A DNA stretch of 64,000 nt. It comes from Rhododendron vialii. Taxonomy: Eukaryota; Streptophyta; Magnoliopsida; Ericales; Ericaceae. Positions 1 to 10,200 of the stretch are shown piece by piece; the stretch's first letter is position 1; each line of letters opens with the position of its first letter. A program made the position numbers and the translations under genes. Below the pieces are notes generated by a model. The model was given only the letters and a program-made list of their open reading frames with translations. It was not told the origin of the DNA and ran no database searches. The stretch spans positions 4,455,001 to 4,519,000 of the forward strand of contig NC_080561.1 of assembly GCF_030253575.1 (NCBI RefSeq), written 5' to 3'.

Positions 1-75
1 CTGAATAATTTCGAGAGAGAGAAAGGGGCAGAGATTTTCGTTTTGACCGCATCGTTGGGAGGGGTTCCCACATCT
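1..75 (+). repeat. R repeat fragment (GA-rich flank of the cluster)
   Basis: The window opens inside a sequence that recurs at about 12,320-12,480, 19,600-19,830 and 34,500-34,710: a tract ending in a sequence like CTGAATAATTTC, a GAGAGAG run, then TTTTCGTTTTGACCGC and CGTTGGGAG. In the complete copies it lies upstream of MSL genes or where an MSL gene should be. It marks the left edge of the first block. No coding potential is seen. Confidence 0.6.
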
Positions 76-185
76 ATTTTTTGATCAGCAAAATTTAGTT
101 CTTTTTTTTTTTATTCGTCAATCATCTTGATTCACAAAAATCATCTCATATAGAATGCAATGCTTAGATAAGAGGTTAGTAAGGG

Positions 186-352
186 AGCGTAACAAAGAAA
201 TAAACACTCACAAAAGGGTGATTTTTCATCACATTGTAATATTTTATTTTTCATATAATAGAATCTCTCTTTCCCGTGGAGTAGACATCGGGGCCGAACC
301 ACATGAACTCTTGTGTGTCTCTTTTGTGAGCGTTTATTTCTTTGTTACGCTG
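186..352. mobile_element. Ty1/copia LTR remnant ending in a 30-bp inverted repeat
   Basis: A 30-bp sequence beginning GCGTAACAAAG at about 188 returns as a near-perfect reverse complement at about 322-351, with about 100 bp between. The right half (about 268-345), with CCCGTGGA, GGGCCGAACCACAT and TTGTGTGTCTCT, resembles the LTR found at 36,825-37,212. It is most simply an LTR 3' part inside a rearranged or foldback piece. No open frame of interest is present. Confidence 0.4.
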
Positions 353-509
353 CCATTGCGGGTGGGATCGAATTAATCCTAACATTTTCAAATTAATTAA
401 CCTCCTAATCATGTTCAGTTTAACTAACTTTCTCTGTTTATTTTTGTTGTCGACTAATTTTAATGATTTTATCCAAACGAATACACAATCCTCGTTTGAA
501 AACGCATCC

Positions 510-712
510 TCCTCATGAATAAACTAAATCACGAGAATTGTGGTGAATTAGTCTATTGATTATGAGGCTAAACCAATACATCTCGCCATCTTAGTATTAT
601 GGGCCACCAAATTTTATTTGAGGCTCGACATGAATGGAAGTTTTTGTTCTCGCATATATATAAATACACACAAACACGTACATAAAAAACTCAACTAGCT
701 CCTCCTAGCAAT
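510..712 (+). promoter_or_regulatory. F-box 5' flank with partial P foldback and TATA box
   Basis: This sequence is shared with the flanks of the other F-box copies at 15.0, 21.9, 26.2, 30.6 and 35.1 kb. It includes CACGAGAATTGTGGTGAATTA and GGGCCACCAAAT, and just before the start a TATA-like stretch TATATATAAATACACAC at about 654-670. In this copy the P foldback is reduced to roughly one arm. It is the probable core promoter of the F-box relic starting at 713. Confidence 0.5.
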
Positions 713-1040
713 ATGTTACAATTTGGGAGCTTGCCCTTAGAAATTGTGGTTGATATCCTTGCAAGACTATTAATCACATCGCTCGGGCGATGTAGGTGCG
801 TTTGCAAATCATGGCACTCCTTGATCGCCAATTCTTCCTTCATTAACAAACAACTCTGTGTCAATTGACACGGACATTCTATTGACGGTGATCTTAACCA
901 TTATTTCTTCATCGCCTATTCAATTCTATTTCAAAGGGATCGTGTAAATTACTCTTCCCTCCACGAGTATCACACATATTCTTGGCATTCTATGCAGTGC
1001 TCTGGAACCTTCGAAGAGCATAAGCGACTCCAAATTCAAG
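713..1040 (+). pseudogene. F-box protein pseudogene 1, N-terminal part
   Basis: The ATG at 713 opens a frame with a recognisable F-box motif: LPLEIVVDILARL, then RCRCVCKSWHSLIAN. F-box proteins of this type are substrate receptors of SCF ubiquitin ligases, binding SKP1 through this motif. The frame meets a TGA at 866-868 after 51 codons. Sequence related to the other copies continues, frame-shifted, to about 1,035 (FEEHKRLQ, matching FEERKRLQ in the copy at 15.7 kb) and then stops abruptly. The rest of the gene reappears at about 4,075, so the gene is split by an insertion of roughly 3 kb. It is inferred to be nonfunctional. Confidence 0.75.
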
Positions 1041-4000
1041 GATGGAACCAGGGGGTTTAGTGGCTGCGACTGCTACGATAAAAATTTTAGAAAATACAAT
1101 TATTATATGTGAAAAAATAATTATATTCCCAACTTATATAGTTTCGCCACTGCTAGGTTTTTTTTTCCTTATTTTTTATTATATACTAATCACAAATCTT
1201 CTATTTTTTTTCAAGAAAGAAGACCCAAAAAACTATTCCAAAACTAAATTCAATAAGCCAAAGTGAAATAATATAAATGATGATATGTAATTAAGGAAAA
1301 AAACTCCACACTCTAACCCTAAAATAACTTAACCTAAAAAATTAAGGGAATTTAATTATATTGCCACTCCCTAAATTTATAATGTCACTCTCAAAAAGGG
1401 AGTTCGGTTATCAATTTGAAAATTTTATATAGGGATCTGAAGAGTGACATTATAAATTTGGGAAGAATTGATGTCCAAAATTAAAGTTAGTCTTATTGCG
1501 TACTCCATGTGCAAAAAATATCATGCCGTAGAGGATATGGACATGGATCTGGCTATGCATCTAGTTCTACTGCGTAATAAACTGACAAGATGTAGATCAC
1601 GAACTAGAATTACTATAGTTTTTGTTATGTTATTTTTATTTTTTGTGGAGTTGATGACTATTAATATTGTAATGCATATTTTTATTTTTTAAATATTAGT
1701 GCTTGCCCGTGCCTACGGCACTAACCTCTCCGATTGGAATTAGAATTACCTTTTGAATCTTGATAGTGGCTCAAATTGCTAAAAATTAACCTAGTACAAA
1801 GAAGTCTGTTATCAAAATCGTATTTTTCAATTTACATGGAGAAAGCATTAACAAAGTACAAAACCACCAAATACAACCAAAGAACTCAACTTCAATATTC
1901 CAGATTCGTGACTTCCCCCTTAGACTACTACACTATTTGCTACAAAGCTAACCCAGCATTAAACACGACTACACTATTTGCTCCAGTACACTTTAAAATG
2001 ACCAAAAGAAAATACTAATCTCCAGGTGAAAACAGAAAAGGGAGACCAAAACAAACAACAAAGCAAGCCTGAGAAGAAGATCGAAATAGACACCGACAAT
2101 ACATGCAGTTCAATGAAAATAACACCTAGTCACCTGATTTCTGATCAAAAGGATAACTTATCCAAGTAAATACCGACCTGGTACCAACCTGCTATCAAAA
2201 CCATCTTTTCAATTTCCATCAAGAAGGCAATAACAAAGTACAAAACCACAAAAATCAGCTTCAATATTGCAAATGAAATGCTCCAGGAATTCTCTTCGAA
2301 ATAGAGATTTTTAGAATATCAAATGGGATATTTTTAGAAAGCCATGACTCCAAATTAAGCACATTCAATTTTCCTTTGAAATGGACATTCCAATTGGTAA
2401 CAATGAACTACAGTGGACATTCCAAAAAAAAGGCCAGAATTATTCTCGAATATTGGAAAGATCAAAATTAAAAAAGGTTAGGATAGTTAGGATAAAAGAG
2501 TTTTCACTGGAACACAAAGCCTAAAAAATTAGAAAAAACAAACTCATAGAGATGGGAACCTACAAAAAGTAAAGCAACATAATCTCTGTTCTCTAGCTCT
2601 CTCTTTTCCCAATTTCTCTAACAATAAATCCCACATATTGGGATAGATTATGAAAGTAGTGGCTAACTTTGTGGTGCAATTGGCCTTGGGTTTTCATTTT
2701 GTTGTGACAGACGATGCTTCAAGGGTTGAAGGATGCTAGCTCTAACCTAGTTGTGAAAAAAAAAAAACCTCTATGAATCCCACATTGCCGAAGCCCCCTA
2801 AAACTAAAACGTCCGCTGAAGTTCCCCTAAAACTAAAAAGTCCCCTTTCCCTTTATCTCCCTTTATAAAAGTCCCCCTTTTCCTTTTCATTCACGTGCAA
2901 TTTTAAATATTCCCAATTTTCACGTGCATGCCGAAACCTACAGAATTGCCCGTGCTTTATGGCACTACCAATGATGGTCCAAATCAATAAATACGAAGTT
3001 GCATTGATGGGATCCAAATTCAACTATAACACGACACATAAATTAAATTCTGAACAATACTATGATACATTTACAGGAGACAAGCCCAAAAATTACCTTA
3101 AAAAGACTAAATTACCTTAAAACCGTGCAATCCAAAGTCAAATAATACCACTACTATCACGAATAAGAAAACCAAACTGCGGACACAGTCATGGTTATAA
3201 TGCACCAATGCCCTAATGCTGGCATCAAACTCCTGATGTGAAGTACTTTTGTGTAGGAATAGAACCATGACTTGTGTGCTAAACAGATTACAATACAAAT
3301 TCATAACTAAGATTCCAACTCGACATCAGCATAAGAACAAACCCACGAAATCAAATCCTAACTATGGCCCAAATACTAATTAGCAGAAGCTGTAAGTATA
3401 CAATTTGGATGGAAGTAGTCAATTGAGATGGAAAAATGGCCAAATTTGAGACAACACCACCGAGGCTCTAATAATTTTCAAATTCAGATTCATGTCTAGA
3501 AAACAAAAACGAAGGGAGAAAAACTCTCAAGATAATGGTAATGCAAGACTAAGCTTTAATTGAAAACATGAAAAGAATCATAGAAAGGGCAAGTGAAAAC
3601 TCTTGGGAACCAATTTCACCCTGGAACCAAAAACTCTCAAAATGGTTTCTTTGTTAGACCCATTACCTTTGCTTTCACAAAGGTTTCTTGGCCCGGCTTT
3701 CTTCGACCAGCTTTGGACGAGACTTGATTTCTTCGTGGTATTCCGATGGTCGGAGTTGCCGGATGGAGTGAGATGTTGGGGGTTAGGGTTTAGAATGTTT
3801 GTATGAGAGAGAGAGAGAGAGAGGGTTTGAAACGTGGAAGGGAAAGACAAACTATAGTAAATGAGACATGTATGGCAGTTGTGTAATTTAGTTTAAAACT
3901 ATGGGCACTTTAATCAAATGAGGAGAATGGCTTTCAACCCTTGGATCAAACAAATCCAGACCATTCCAACAACTTATCCCCATACTTTTCTGTTTTATAA

Positions 4001-4060
4001 TATAGATACATTTCGCCACTACTAGGCAGTAATCCTGATTCTGTCCCAGATTCCAATTCC
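1041..4060. other. About 3-kb insertion splitting F-box pseudogene 1
   Basis: AT-rich DNA without a recognisable gene separates the two halves of the F-box relic. A motif TTTCGCCACTGCTAGG at about 1,143 and a similar one, TTTCGCCACTACTAGG, at about 4,011 lie near its two ends and may mark its limits. Inside are a small hairpin (arms at 1,369-1,394 and 1,438-1,462) and two diverged direct copies of about 80 bp (from about 1,806 and about 2,190, both with CAAAGTACAAAACCAC). Phrases like GCCCGTGC(C)TACGGCAC occur at about 1,703 and 2,947, and there is a (GA)n run at about 3,803-3,822. The nature of the insertion is unknown. Confidence 0.45.
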
Positions 4061-5190
4061 CGACAGACTCCAATTCCCGACAGACATCGGACACTTCAGC
4101 GTCAAGAATTCCCGACAGATCGACATCGGGCACTTCAGCGTCAAGAGTTCTTGTAATAGGGTACTGTGCCTCCTTTGTTGTCCCTATATAGGCTCTTTTT
4201 ATTATTCCTATGCTATAATTTTATGGAACCCTTCGATCAACAAATTCAAGATCCTCCCAAAACCCGGCGGCCAATTCCAAGCTTCGTCCCGTGTTGATGT
4301 GTCTGTCGGGATAGGATTTGTCCCTCAAACAAACGACTACAAAGTGGTGTGCCTTATAAATATGGAAACAAATTCGGACATTTTCTTTTCTCCGCGGATT
4401 GAGATGTATTCCTTGAGTACAGATTCTTGGACGACATGGACAGGTACTTATGATGTTCAATGGAGGTTATACGGTGAAACTACCGTCGCATCCATCAATG
4501 GAGCCGTCCATTGGACAGCAAGGAAGACTACTTTGTGTGATGATCATGACTTGCAATTGATCGTTTCGTTCCAGTTGACAGATGAGGTTCTGAGAGAAAT
4601 ATGTCTACCCAAATATCACTGTGCTGATCCATACGGCAAGTATGGGTTTATTTCAGTCATATATGGAAAACTTGCTTTTACCATTAATTCGCCAAGGAGA
4701 AAATTCGCATGAAAATGTCTGGGAAATGTGGCTATTGGAGGATTATGACAACGGGGAATCTTGGACGAAGTTTCATACCATAACTACGGTTCCTAGCTAC
4801 ATGTAGGCACATGGTACCTTTACAGTTTCTGAACAATGGTGAATTTGTCGTCCGTGGGAACCAGAGGTCGATCGTATTTGACCCGAAAACCCTACAAATT
4901 GTTGACAAATTGTTGATAAGCTACCGCATGGCTCGAGTTTTAAGGTGGTTAATTACACGCAGAGTCTTATTTTGGTTAAGGAAGGGATTGATGCCTCAAG
5001 TACTGAATTAATGTCAAGTTTCGCCAAGGAGCTAAAGGAGTTTGAGAATGAGAATAAAGAGGAGGAGAAGAAGAGGAAAAGGTTGGAATATGAGAAGAGA
5101 ATAAAAGAGGAGGAGAAAAAAAGGAAAGAAGAGAAGCAGTTGGCCCAGTTGGGTATGCCGCGACAACGACGACACGACGGAGGCTTCTAA
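4061..5190 (+). pseudogene. F-box protein pseudogene 1, C-terminal (F-box-associated domain) part
   Basis: The remainder of the split F-box gene. After a short scrambled junction (CAATTCCCGACAGAC occurs more than once), the frames read SVGIGFVPQTNDYKVVCL, then YSLSTDSWTTWTG, INGAVHW, ICLPKYHC and YGFISVIYGKLAF. This is the layout of the F-box-associated interaction domain of plant F-box proteins. The frame shifts near 4,690 and a stop falls near 4,804. It resumes with FLNNGEFVVRG and VVNYTQSLI, and ends in a Lys/Glu-rich tail (ELKEFENENKEEEKKRKR) followed by QLAQLGM before a stop at 5,190. The tail is shared with the copies at 17.0 kb and, detached, at 23.8, 28.1 and 32.9 kb. It is a pseudogene by frameshift and stop. 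Confidence 0.75.
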
Positions 5191-7288
5191 TGAAAACCAA
5201 AACCAATCCACAGAATGAGTTCTCCATAAAGAGACAGGAGATGAATGAATAGATGTCATGAACTAGTTTGGGTACGATTCAGGAGTCATTACGATGGAGG
5301 TTAATGTTTTCGTTTATTATTTTGAATTTAGTATTTTAGTAAGAGTCGTTTAGTTTTAGCGTAAATTATCTAGAATATTAGGTTTTGTTATTTAGGTTGA
5401 TTCTATTTTCTATTTATTATTTTCTTGTTCTTTAAGATTTAGATTTTTAGCTTTCCTTTTTAAAAAAATTTTAGGGATTTTTTAAAGTTGTTTTCTCTCA
5501 ACCTTTACAGGATCGGAGTATAATTTAACATGGTATTGAATCTATTGATAAGAAAAATCGAAAAGAAAAAAAGAAAAAGAAGAGACCAGAATTGAAAAAA
5601 ATCATATAAGATGACAAAAAATCCAAAAAGGAGGACTTTTAATTAGATCATCTTATATGAATTTTTTTTAACTTTGACACGTGGAATATCCCACCACATA
5701 TGAGAATTAGGAAAAAACATAAATAGAACAAATGGAACAATCTAATCAAGTATGGAAAACAAAACATCAATGAATTAGATCTGGATCTTCTGCGAGGATT
5801 TTCTTGTGAGGATTTCGATGAGAGGGTGCCACCTATTAATAAGAAGATCCAATGGTTCACAATAGGTACCCCAATTGGTTTGATCTTCTTCTTCTCCTCA
5901 ACCAACGCCCCTGTGTCTTCCTCTCTTTCAATTTCCATCGAGGTTCTGATTTTCATCCAATCAACACCCTCCATTTTTCTTTCAGTTATTGCCAAATTAA
6001 AATTATGGCTGTTTTTTTTTTTTGTCAACAATTACGGCTGTTGTTACTCCTTTTCTTGTTCACTTTTCACTCCAGCTACGAATCAAAAATTTCAAATCAT
6101 CTGACCAAATCAGAAGTGGAAACTAAAAACGAGGGGAAGACTGAGATTTTTTTGAATGTTTGGTAGATCTTCACAAGTTCCAAATCCTCACAGAGAATCC
6201 GGATCCCAAGCCAACGAGCTACAAAGAATATTTTGATGTACCCCATCTTTCTCATAAAGTTAGGTCTCTACGAATCTACATGCAATTTTCAAACTTAAAA
6301 ATAATATATTAACTAATGTAATTTTTTTTTTTTTGCACTGTTCAAAAGTTCTTATCAAGAGTTATTAAATAAGATCCATATTGCCCAAAAAATTATTTCA
6401 GTAAGTACATTATTTTTTAGCTTTAAAATTGCACGCAGTTTCGTATGAGACAAACTTTACAGGACGGAGAGGGAATAACATTTTTTTTTGGCCAAAATAG
6501 TAGGAGTTGTATTATATTAGAAAACAACCGAATACATCGAAGTTGGTTATTGTCCCAAAGAGGAGTAAATAAGCAAACAAGAGGCCTAGCTACCCGAGAT
6601 CACCCACTAGAGCCTCGCAACCAGGCTTTGCCAGCTAATCAACCATGACCGACCTCCAAATAGAGAGAGTAACACAAACCCTCAACTGCGATAAAGGCAA
6701 CCAAAAGAACACCAGAAACCCACACACGGGAGGGAAAACTACCATTAAAGGTAGAGAACCAAACCAACAAAATTCAAAACAAACGAAACCAAAAGGAGAC
6801 AGGAACAAAAAAAAAAAAGAAGAAAGTTGAGGACGTTGTCGCCGGAAGCCACCGCAGCGGATCCGTCGACTTATTCACCAGATGAGCAAAGCCAAGTCAT
6901 CCCATCTTCAAATCTTCACCATTTTAAACACACAAGAAATTACTAAATCTGGGCAAGTAATTAATCCATTGAATGGAATGATATGTCTTCATCGAAATAA
7001 GCACATCATAGCAAAAATAACTATATTAGGTACTAGCCATATGACAAAATCATATTGCCCTACGTCCAATAAATATAGAGTAACAAATTAGTCACTTTGG
7101 CACGATGGACTCTCTGTGCTGAAATTTTCTGTACTCCTGTGCCAAAATGCATTGCTAGTCGTTGAATCGATTTAAACTTTTGAAAAAAAAATATTCTCTA
7201 ATGACCCAAAATTCCTGGGTATAGAAGTACAGAGGATCACCCTTGTCACCTTGGGAAACTTCAAGCTCTAGTGAGTAGAAACGTAGGA
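5191..7288. repeat. Spacer S between F-box and MSL copies
   Basis: No gene is recognised. About 5,470-5,770 and about 6,190-7,250 are similar, in the same order, to 33,590-33,970 and 33,970-34,330. Shared marks include TTGTTTTCTCTCAACC, ACGAGCTACAAAGAA, AAGAAATTACTAAATC and AATAAGCACATCATAGCAAA. A hairpin (TCATATAAGATGA paired with TCATCTTATATGA) lies at about 5,602-5,660. The sharing shows that this spacer belongs to the duplicated block and is not unique intergenic DNA. Confidence 0.5.
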
Positions 7289-10200
7289 TCATGCCTCATC
7301 GCCCTCCATGGACAGACAAATTATCATGTAAACGCTCAACTTCTCCACTTGCATCTGCAATAATTTTAGGTACTGGTAGTTATAGATCGTTTTGAATACA
7401 ATTGATACTTCTGCATATGGTTGAATTAGATTAGATAATTGATTGGAGATCATGCCCAGAAATTTTGAGACCCCAAAACAAACAAGGCCTAAGTTGCACA
7501 TACAAACCTTTTTCCCGTCACTGATGCAAATTTCCCCGACATGGAGTGCATGGCGGAAAAAGATTCCAACTCCATCTCCATACATAGCCCATGCGACGTG
7601 AAAGACATAGGCAACCACCAGAGCTAGAAATAGTATCACCAAGTAAAGCTTCTGTCCCAATTCCTTGTTGTTTGGGAGGAGATATACGGTGTCTAGTATG
7701 ACGAGCCAAGCGAATGTAAGTATCGCCAAGACAACGACACCGACGGCGCGATGCAAATGTTGCAAGACACGGTGAGTGTCGTACAGTGATAACTCAAGCC
7801 CTCTGTGCCGCTGAAAAATGCGACTCTGTAAACACAGCGTAGATCAGATCGAGTGGTGTTCTCATTTGAAGTCATGGTACATGAAATGTGTGTGTGTACC
7901 AAACGACTGGTTGATGCAAGACTTTATTACATTTCGTGCCACGAGAAACCGAGAAAGCAGAAACTTGTGAGAGTGGCCTTACTATGGATTGCCCTAGGCC
8001 ATGCCTTGGAATTTTCACTAAGCTCTTGTGCTTGTTTTGGATACAGTTGACAAAAGATACATTCTACCCTATTATTGGGAATATATATGTAATCAGTGAC
8101 TAGGTTATTATTCATATTTTCTGTCTGGGTCTCAATCTTGATTCTCAGTCTTTGTATCTACTAGCTAGGCTCATGGCTTTTCTTGGTTTCTCTTGATTTT
8201 CACTCCTAGTTTCTCTTGGTTCTCGTCCTTAGTTTCCTAGCTCCTAACTTCTCTTGTTTTTTTTTTCTTCTCACTCATGAATATGTTAAACCGTGACTAG
8301 GTTATTATTCATATTTTTAGTCTGGGTCTCAATCTTAGTCTCTTTCATGATTCTCAGTCTTGGTTAATTTCTAGGCTCCAGGCTTTTTCTAGTTTTTCTT
8401 GGTTCTCGTTCTCAGTTTCCTAGCTCCTGACTTCTCCTGTTTTTTTAGTTTTCACTCATAATTTCTCTTGATTGATTGTTTCTCCGGACTACTTGTTTCT
8501 TCTTATCTTTAAACTCAAGTTGATAGACCTACTTAAGTTTTACGGTATATTAGCATATAATATTGTGATATTTGTGGGTTTAATTATTCTATGTTTTTTA
8601 TTTAGACTAGGTTATTACTATTTCGAACAACCAACATGTAGGTACAAAAAAATCTAAAGTAATTCTCACCGGGTACCGCCCAAATCATGAAATACACATG
8701 TATAGTAAGTCAATTTTTTATACAAAAATACTCCTCCACCACTAGTGTTGATTGTTAACCAACTATCGGCATTGGCCATTGACCATTGGCGTTTGACAGT
8801 TGAGAAACGTTCTCAAGAATGTTCTCGGCACACGTCTAGACTTATTGGTAATACTGGTAGCTCCGGGAACATTCTCAGCACACGCTGGCACTTAATGATA
8901 ATACTGATAGCTCTGGAAATTTCAGAACTGATAACGTTCTCAGCACATGCCTAGACTTAGTGGTAATTCGTTCTCAGATGTTCTCAGATGTTCTCAACGC
9001 ACGCCTAGATTTTGTGGTAATTAAAAAGTGAGTTACTCTTTAATGAGAATTAAGATACATTTTTCTCTACTTAATGGTAAAAAGCCCTATTATGTTTCTA
9101 GTGAGTATATGTGTGCTTGTTATGCATATTACTTAGTTCTAATAGTTTTATTGGTTAATAACTAGTTTTGTTGCCAACATAAAGACATGCTAGGATATGT
9201 ATCAGGGCTAGGTTCTTCACAATGCACTCTTATATCATGGTATTAAAGTTTATAAAATGAGAAATCAAAATCAAGGGCAACACCAAATCACTAATATTAA
9301 TATCAAACAGGTAAATAGACGATAGCTTGCAAGAAAAATAGATCTGCAAAAAACAAGTAGAAAAAAGAAAAAAGAAAAAGAGAGAGGTTAAGATTCTATT
9401 TTTGTAAAATGAGAAATCAAAATCAAATGGAGAAAAAACAGAGACACGACTGATCAAGTGGAAGACGATAGATATAGTGATAGGCCCACTATAGATATTT
9501 CATAAGTCCAAAAGTTTACCTAATAGTTTTGTAAAATCACAAGTCCACACAACCTAAACCATTGGGTATTATCCTATGAAAGTGCCAAAATCCTAAACCC
9601 TATGAAAGTGCCTAAACCACTAAAACCATATAAGGGGAAGTGCATCCTAAAACCCTAGGGTAACCTATGCTAGGGTAATCTATCCTACTTTAGGGTCCTA
9701 AAATAAAAAAATGCACACTAAAATCTTATGAAAGTGCCGAAACTCTAAGGTATCCTACCCTACTCTAGGGTACCCTAAAATGGACTTGAGACTTTACAAA
9801 ATTAATAGATGGACTTGTGGACTTATGAAGTTCGTATAATGGACACAAGACTAATTTTCTAATTTTCTTTTCATTAGTTTTGCTAATGCTTATGATCAAG
9901 AATGGGTTGCTAATCAAGAGAGAATTTACTCTTAGTTTACTTATGCTCTGATCTACAATCGTATTTTGAACCCTCTCAACCATCACTACAAGAAATTTTG
10001 TGTTCGGAGACAAATTAAATCGTCAAAAGATGCATTTTTTTATGGTCGCCAATAGAAAGGTTATCACCTATTAGTTGTCGCCAAAAGTCACCTAATAACG
10101 AAAATATTGTTGTTTTATCACCTATAGTAACTTTTGGGAACGAAAATATTGTTGTTTCATCACCTATAGTAACTTTTGGGAACGAAAATATAGTTGTTTC

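Noticed and set aside
5032-5259. Overlapping minus-strand frames rich in Ser/Leu/Phe
   Set aside because: They are the antisense of the Lys/Glu-rich (GAGGAGAAG) tail of the F-box relic.
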